A DNA stretch of 64,000 nucleotides, taken from assembly GCF_034008635.1 (NCBI RefSeq), contig NZ_CP125378.1, forward strand, positions 5,890,501 through 5,954,500, written 5' to 3'. The position numbers and the translations under genes were made by a program. Under the pieces are notes generated by a model, which worked only from the letters and a program-made list of their open reading frames with translations, was not told the DNA's origin and ran no database searches. Origin of the DNA: Pseudomonas sp. P8_229 (GTDB taxonomy: Bacteria; Pseudomonadota; Gammaproteobacteria; Pseudomonadales; Pseudomonadaceae). This document shows, one piece after another, positions 62,961 to 64,000 of this stretch; position 1 is the first letter of the stretch, and each line of letters starts with the position of its first letter.

Positions 62961-63875
62961 TTAGAGACTCTCAGGGTCCCCAAAGAACATCTGAATCCGC
63001 GACCGCAACCAACGCTCCCCCGGATCATTATCCTGCGACCCACGCCACGCCATGTGCAGCTCAAACGTGCGCGTCGGCAACGGTGGATCCTCCGCCCGCA
63101 CGCCGCCCGCAGCCGTCAACGCGTCAGCGGTGTAATCCGGCACGGTCGCGACGATATCGGTGCCTGCGAGCAACGTACTCAAGCCATTGAACTGCGGCAC
63201 GGCCAGCACCACGTGGCGCTTGCGCCCGAGTTTTTCCAGCTCTTCATCGATGAAGCCACTGAGGTCGCCGGCGAACGACACCAGCGCATGCGGACGCGCA
63301 CAATAGTCATCCAGGCTGAGCGGGCCGGGTACAGTGTCGGCGCGCAGCAGTTTCGGTTGGCTGCGACGCAGCACCTTGCGTTTGGCGTTGGCCGGCAGGT
63401 CGGTGGTGTAGCTGACGCCGATGGAGATTTCCCCCGAAGCCAGCAGGCCCGGCATCAATATGTAGTTGACGCGGCGCACCACCAGGACGATGCCCGGTGC
63501 CTCGGCGCGCAGGCGTTTGAGCAGCATCGGCAGCAGGGCGAATTCGACGTCGTCGGACAGGCCGATGCGGAACACCGAAGTGCTGGTGGCCGGGTCGAAC
63601 TCCGCCGCACGGCTGACCGCCGTGGAAATGGAGTCGAGGGCAGGCGAGAGCAGGGCGAAGATTTCCACCGCTCGGGCGGACGGTTCCATGCTGCGTCCGG
63701 TGCGCACGAACAGGGGGTCATCGAACAGGCCGCGCAGGCGCGAGAGCGCCGCACTGATCGCCGGTTGGCCGAGAAACAGTTTCTCGGCGGCGCGGGTCAC
63801 GCTGCGTTCGTGCATCAATGTTTCGAACACGATCAGCAGGTTCAGGTCGACACGACGCAGGTCATTACGATTCAT
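62961..63875 (-). CDS. LysR-family transcriptional regulator, integration target
   Basis: A 304-aa regulator: VDLNLLIVFETLMHERSVTR, AAEKLFLGQPAISAALSRLR and LFDDPLFVRTGRSMEPS form the DNA-binding domain, followed by a substrate-binding domain. CCAGGA lies about 7 nt before ATG 63875; an in-frame start 21 codons upstream has no such site. Its last nine codons are the attachment-site core. The left-end copy at 32781 predicts an older, longer ending (DSLELPAH), so the present C-terminus was probably donated by the inserted element. Its natural neighbour is the convergent sotB at 31507-32685, a possible regulatory target. Confidence 0.9.
   Translation of the reverse strand: MNRNDLRRVDLNLLIVFETLMHERSVTRAAEKLFLGQPAISAALSRLRGLFDDPLFVRTGRSMEPSARAVEIFALLSPALDSISTAVSRAAEFDPATSTSVFRIGLSDDVEFALLPMLLKRLRAEAPGIVLVVRRVNYILMPGLLASGEISIGVSYTTDLPANAKRKVLRRSQPKLLRADTVPGPLSLDDYCARPHALVSFAGDLSGFIDEELEKLGRKRHVVLAVPQFNGLSTLLAGTDIVATVPDYTADALTAAGGVRAEDPPLPTRTFELHMAWRGSQDNDPGERWLRSRIQMFFGDPESL
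62966..62990. repeat. Right attachment site (copy 4), within the 3' end of lysR
   Basis: GACTCTCAGGGTCCCCAAAG followed by AACAT. It is the last codons of the LysR gene, minus-strand reading MFFGDPESL-stop (TAA). Beyond 62990 the sequence continues into intact lysR, so this is the junction of island and backbone. It lacks the tail seen after copies 1-3, as expected of the distal end of an integrated array. Confidence 0.85.
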
Positions 63876-64000
63876 CTGGAGTCCTGGCAGAGTCATCAAG
63901 CTTGACGAGAGCGGCCATATGAGAACAATGGCCGGCATGAATATTACGGGGAAAGGCTGGTACTCTGCACCGGTAAATTCAGCTTTAGCCAGCCGTTTAC

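Larger units (their letters stand above)
32781..62990. mobile_element. Tandem array of three integrated elements at the 3' end of a lysR gene
   Basis: The region is bounded by direct repeats of the lysR 3' end (copies at 32781, 44058, 58643 and 62966), dividing it into units of about 11.3, 14.6 and 4.3 kb. None of the four REPINs of this window falls inside it. Cargo is accessory in type: tartrate catabolism, Septu-like and YobI genes, a reductase/RNase cluster, a toxin-antitoxin pair and an IS66 remnant. No intact integrase, relaxase or phage gene is visible, so the units look immobile by themselves. The boundaries are clear; the number of separate insertion events is inferred. Confidence 0.82.

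Noticed and set aside
32781..62990. Prophage or conjugative element
   Set aside because: No capsid, tail, portal, terminase, lysis, relaxase or type IV secretion genes are present; the units carry only cargo.
32781..62990. tRNA-gene attachment site
   Set aside because: The repeat core has no tRNA features and instead encodes the last codons of LysR.

Overview
The window is chromosomal DNA of a fluorescent-group Pseudomonas. The evidence is high-GC coding DNA, a mannitol/arabitol ABC operon in the mtlEFGKD order with its AraC-type regulator, a MexEF-OprN-type efflux operon, and four REPIN-type repeats built on the Pseudomonas GAGCCTGCTCGCGA / GCGGGCTTGCTCGCGA palindromes. I had no database search; all family names come from motifs, lengths and gene order.

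Layout. (1) 1-6.2 kb: mtlD (partial), mtlK, mtlG, mtlF, mtlE and mtlR, all on the minus strand, with REPINs at three junctions. (2) 6.3-11.1 kb: a PLC-like phosphodiesterase, a glycosyltransferase, and a large protein with a C-terminal ADP-ribosyltransferase domain (R561, S609-T610-S611, E666). (3) 11.1-23.9 kb: a dense signalling block. It holds a lone receiver protein, an overlapping operon (three-receiver hybrid kinase, CheR, CheB, receiver-kinase, receiver), a halovibrin-like lipoprotein, and a KaiC-type double ATPase coupled to a hybrid kinase. (4) 24-31.1 kb: oprN-mexF-mexE and two small zinc-ribbon membrane proteins. (5) 31.5-32.7 kb: a SotB-type MFS exporter, the last backbone gene on the left. 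(6) 32.78-62.99 kb: an integrated accessory region. (7) 62.96-63.88 kb: the LysR-family gene whose 3' end is the insertion target.

The accessory region is the main discovery. A roughly 25-bp sequence from the 3' end of the lysR gene (coding ...MFFGDPESL-stop) occurs four times in direct orientation, at 32781, 44058, 58643 and 62966. The first three copies continue into about 110 bp of further shared sequence containing TGCCCCCAnTTTTGCCCCC. This looks like three integrative units stacked head to tail at one attachment site, with no intact integrase gene left. The leftmost copy reads MFFGDPDSLELPAH-stop, most simply the displaced original end of LysR.

Unit A (32.8-44.1 kb) is metabolic. It has two F420-type NADP oxidoreductases with a MarR regulator, an SDR/TetR pair sharing a strong operator, and a D-tartrate cassette (TarD dehydratase, DctA transporter, oxaloacetate decarboxylase, 2-hydroxyacid dehydrogenase, divergent LysR). 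Unit B (44.1-58.6 kb) is defence-like. It has a Septu-type pair in which the ATPase carries a fused, degenerate copy of its HNH partner, a divergent YobI-type membrane NTPase, and a four-gene set (coiled-coil/NYN RNase, unknown helical protein, class II ribonucleotide reductase homologue with one redox cysteine replaced by serine, dTMP-kinase-like protein). I know of no described system with that four-gene content, and it is my best candidate for something new. Unit C (58.6-63.0 kb) has a ParDE toxin-antitoxin pair, a cN-I-type 5'-nucleotidase, a broken IS66 transposase and a membrane protein of unknown role.
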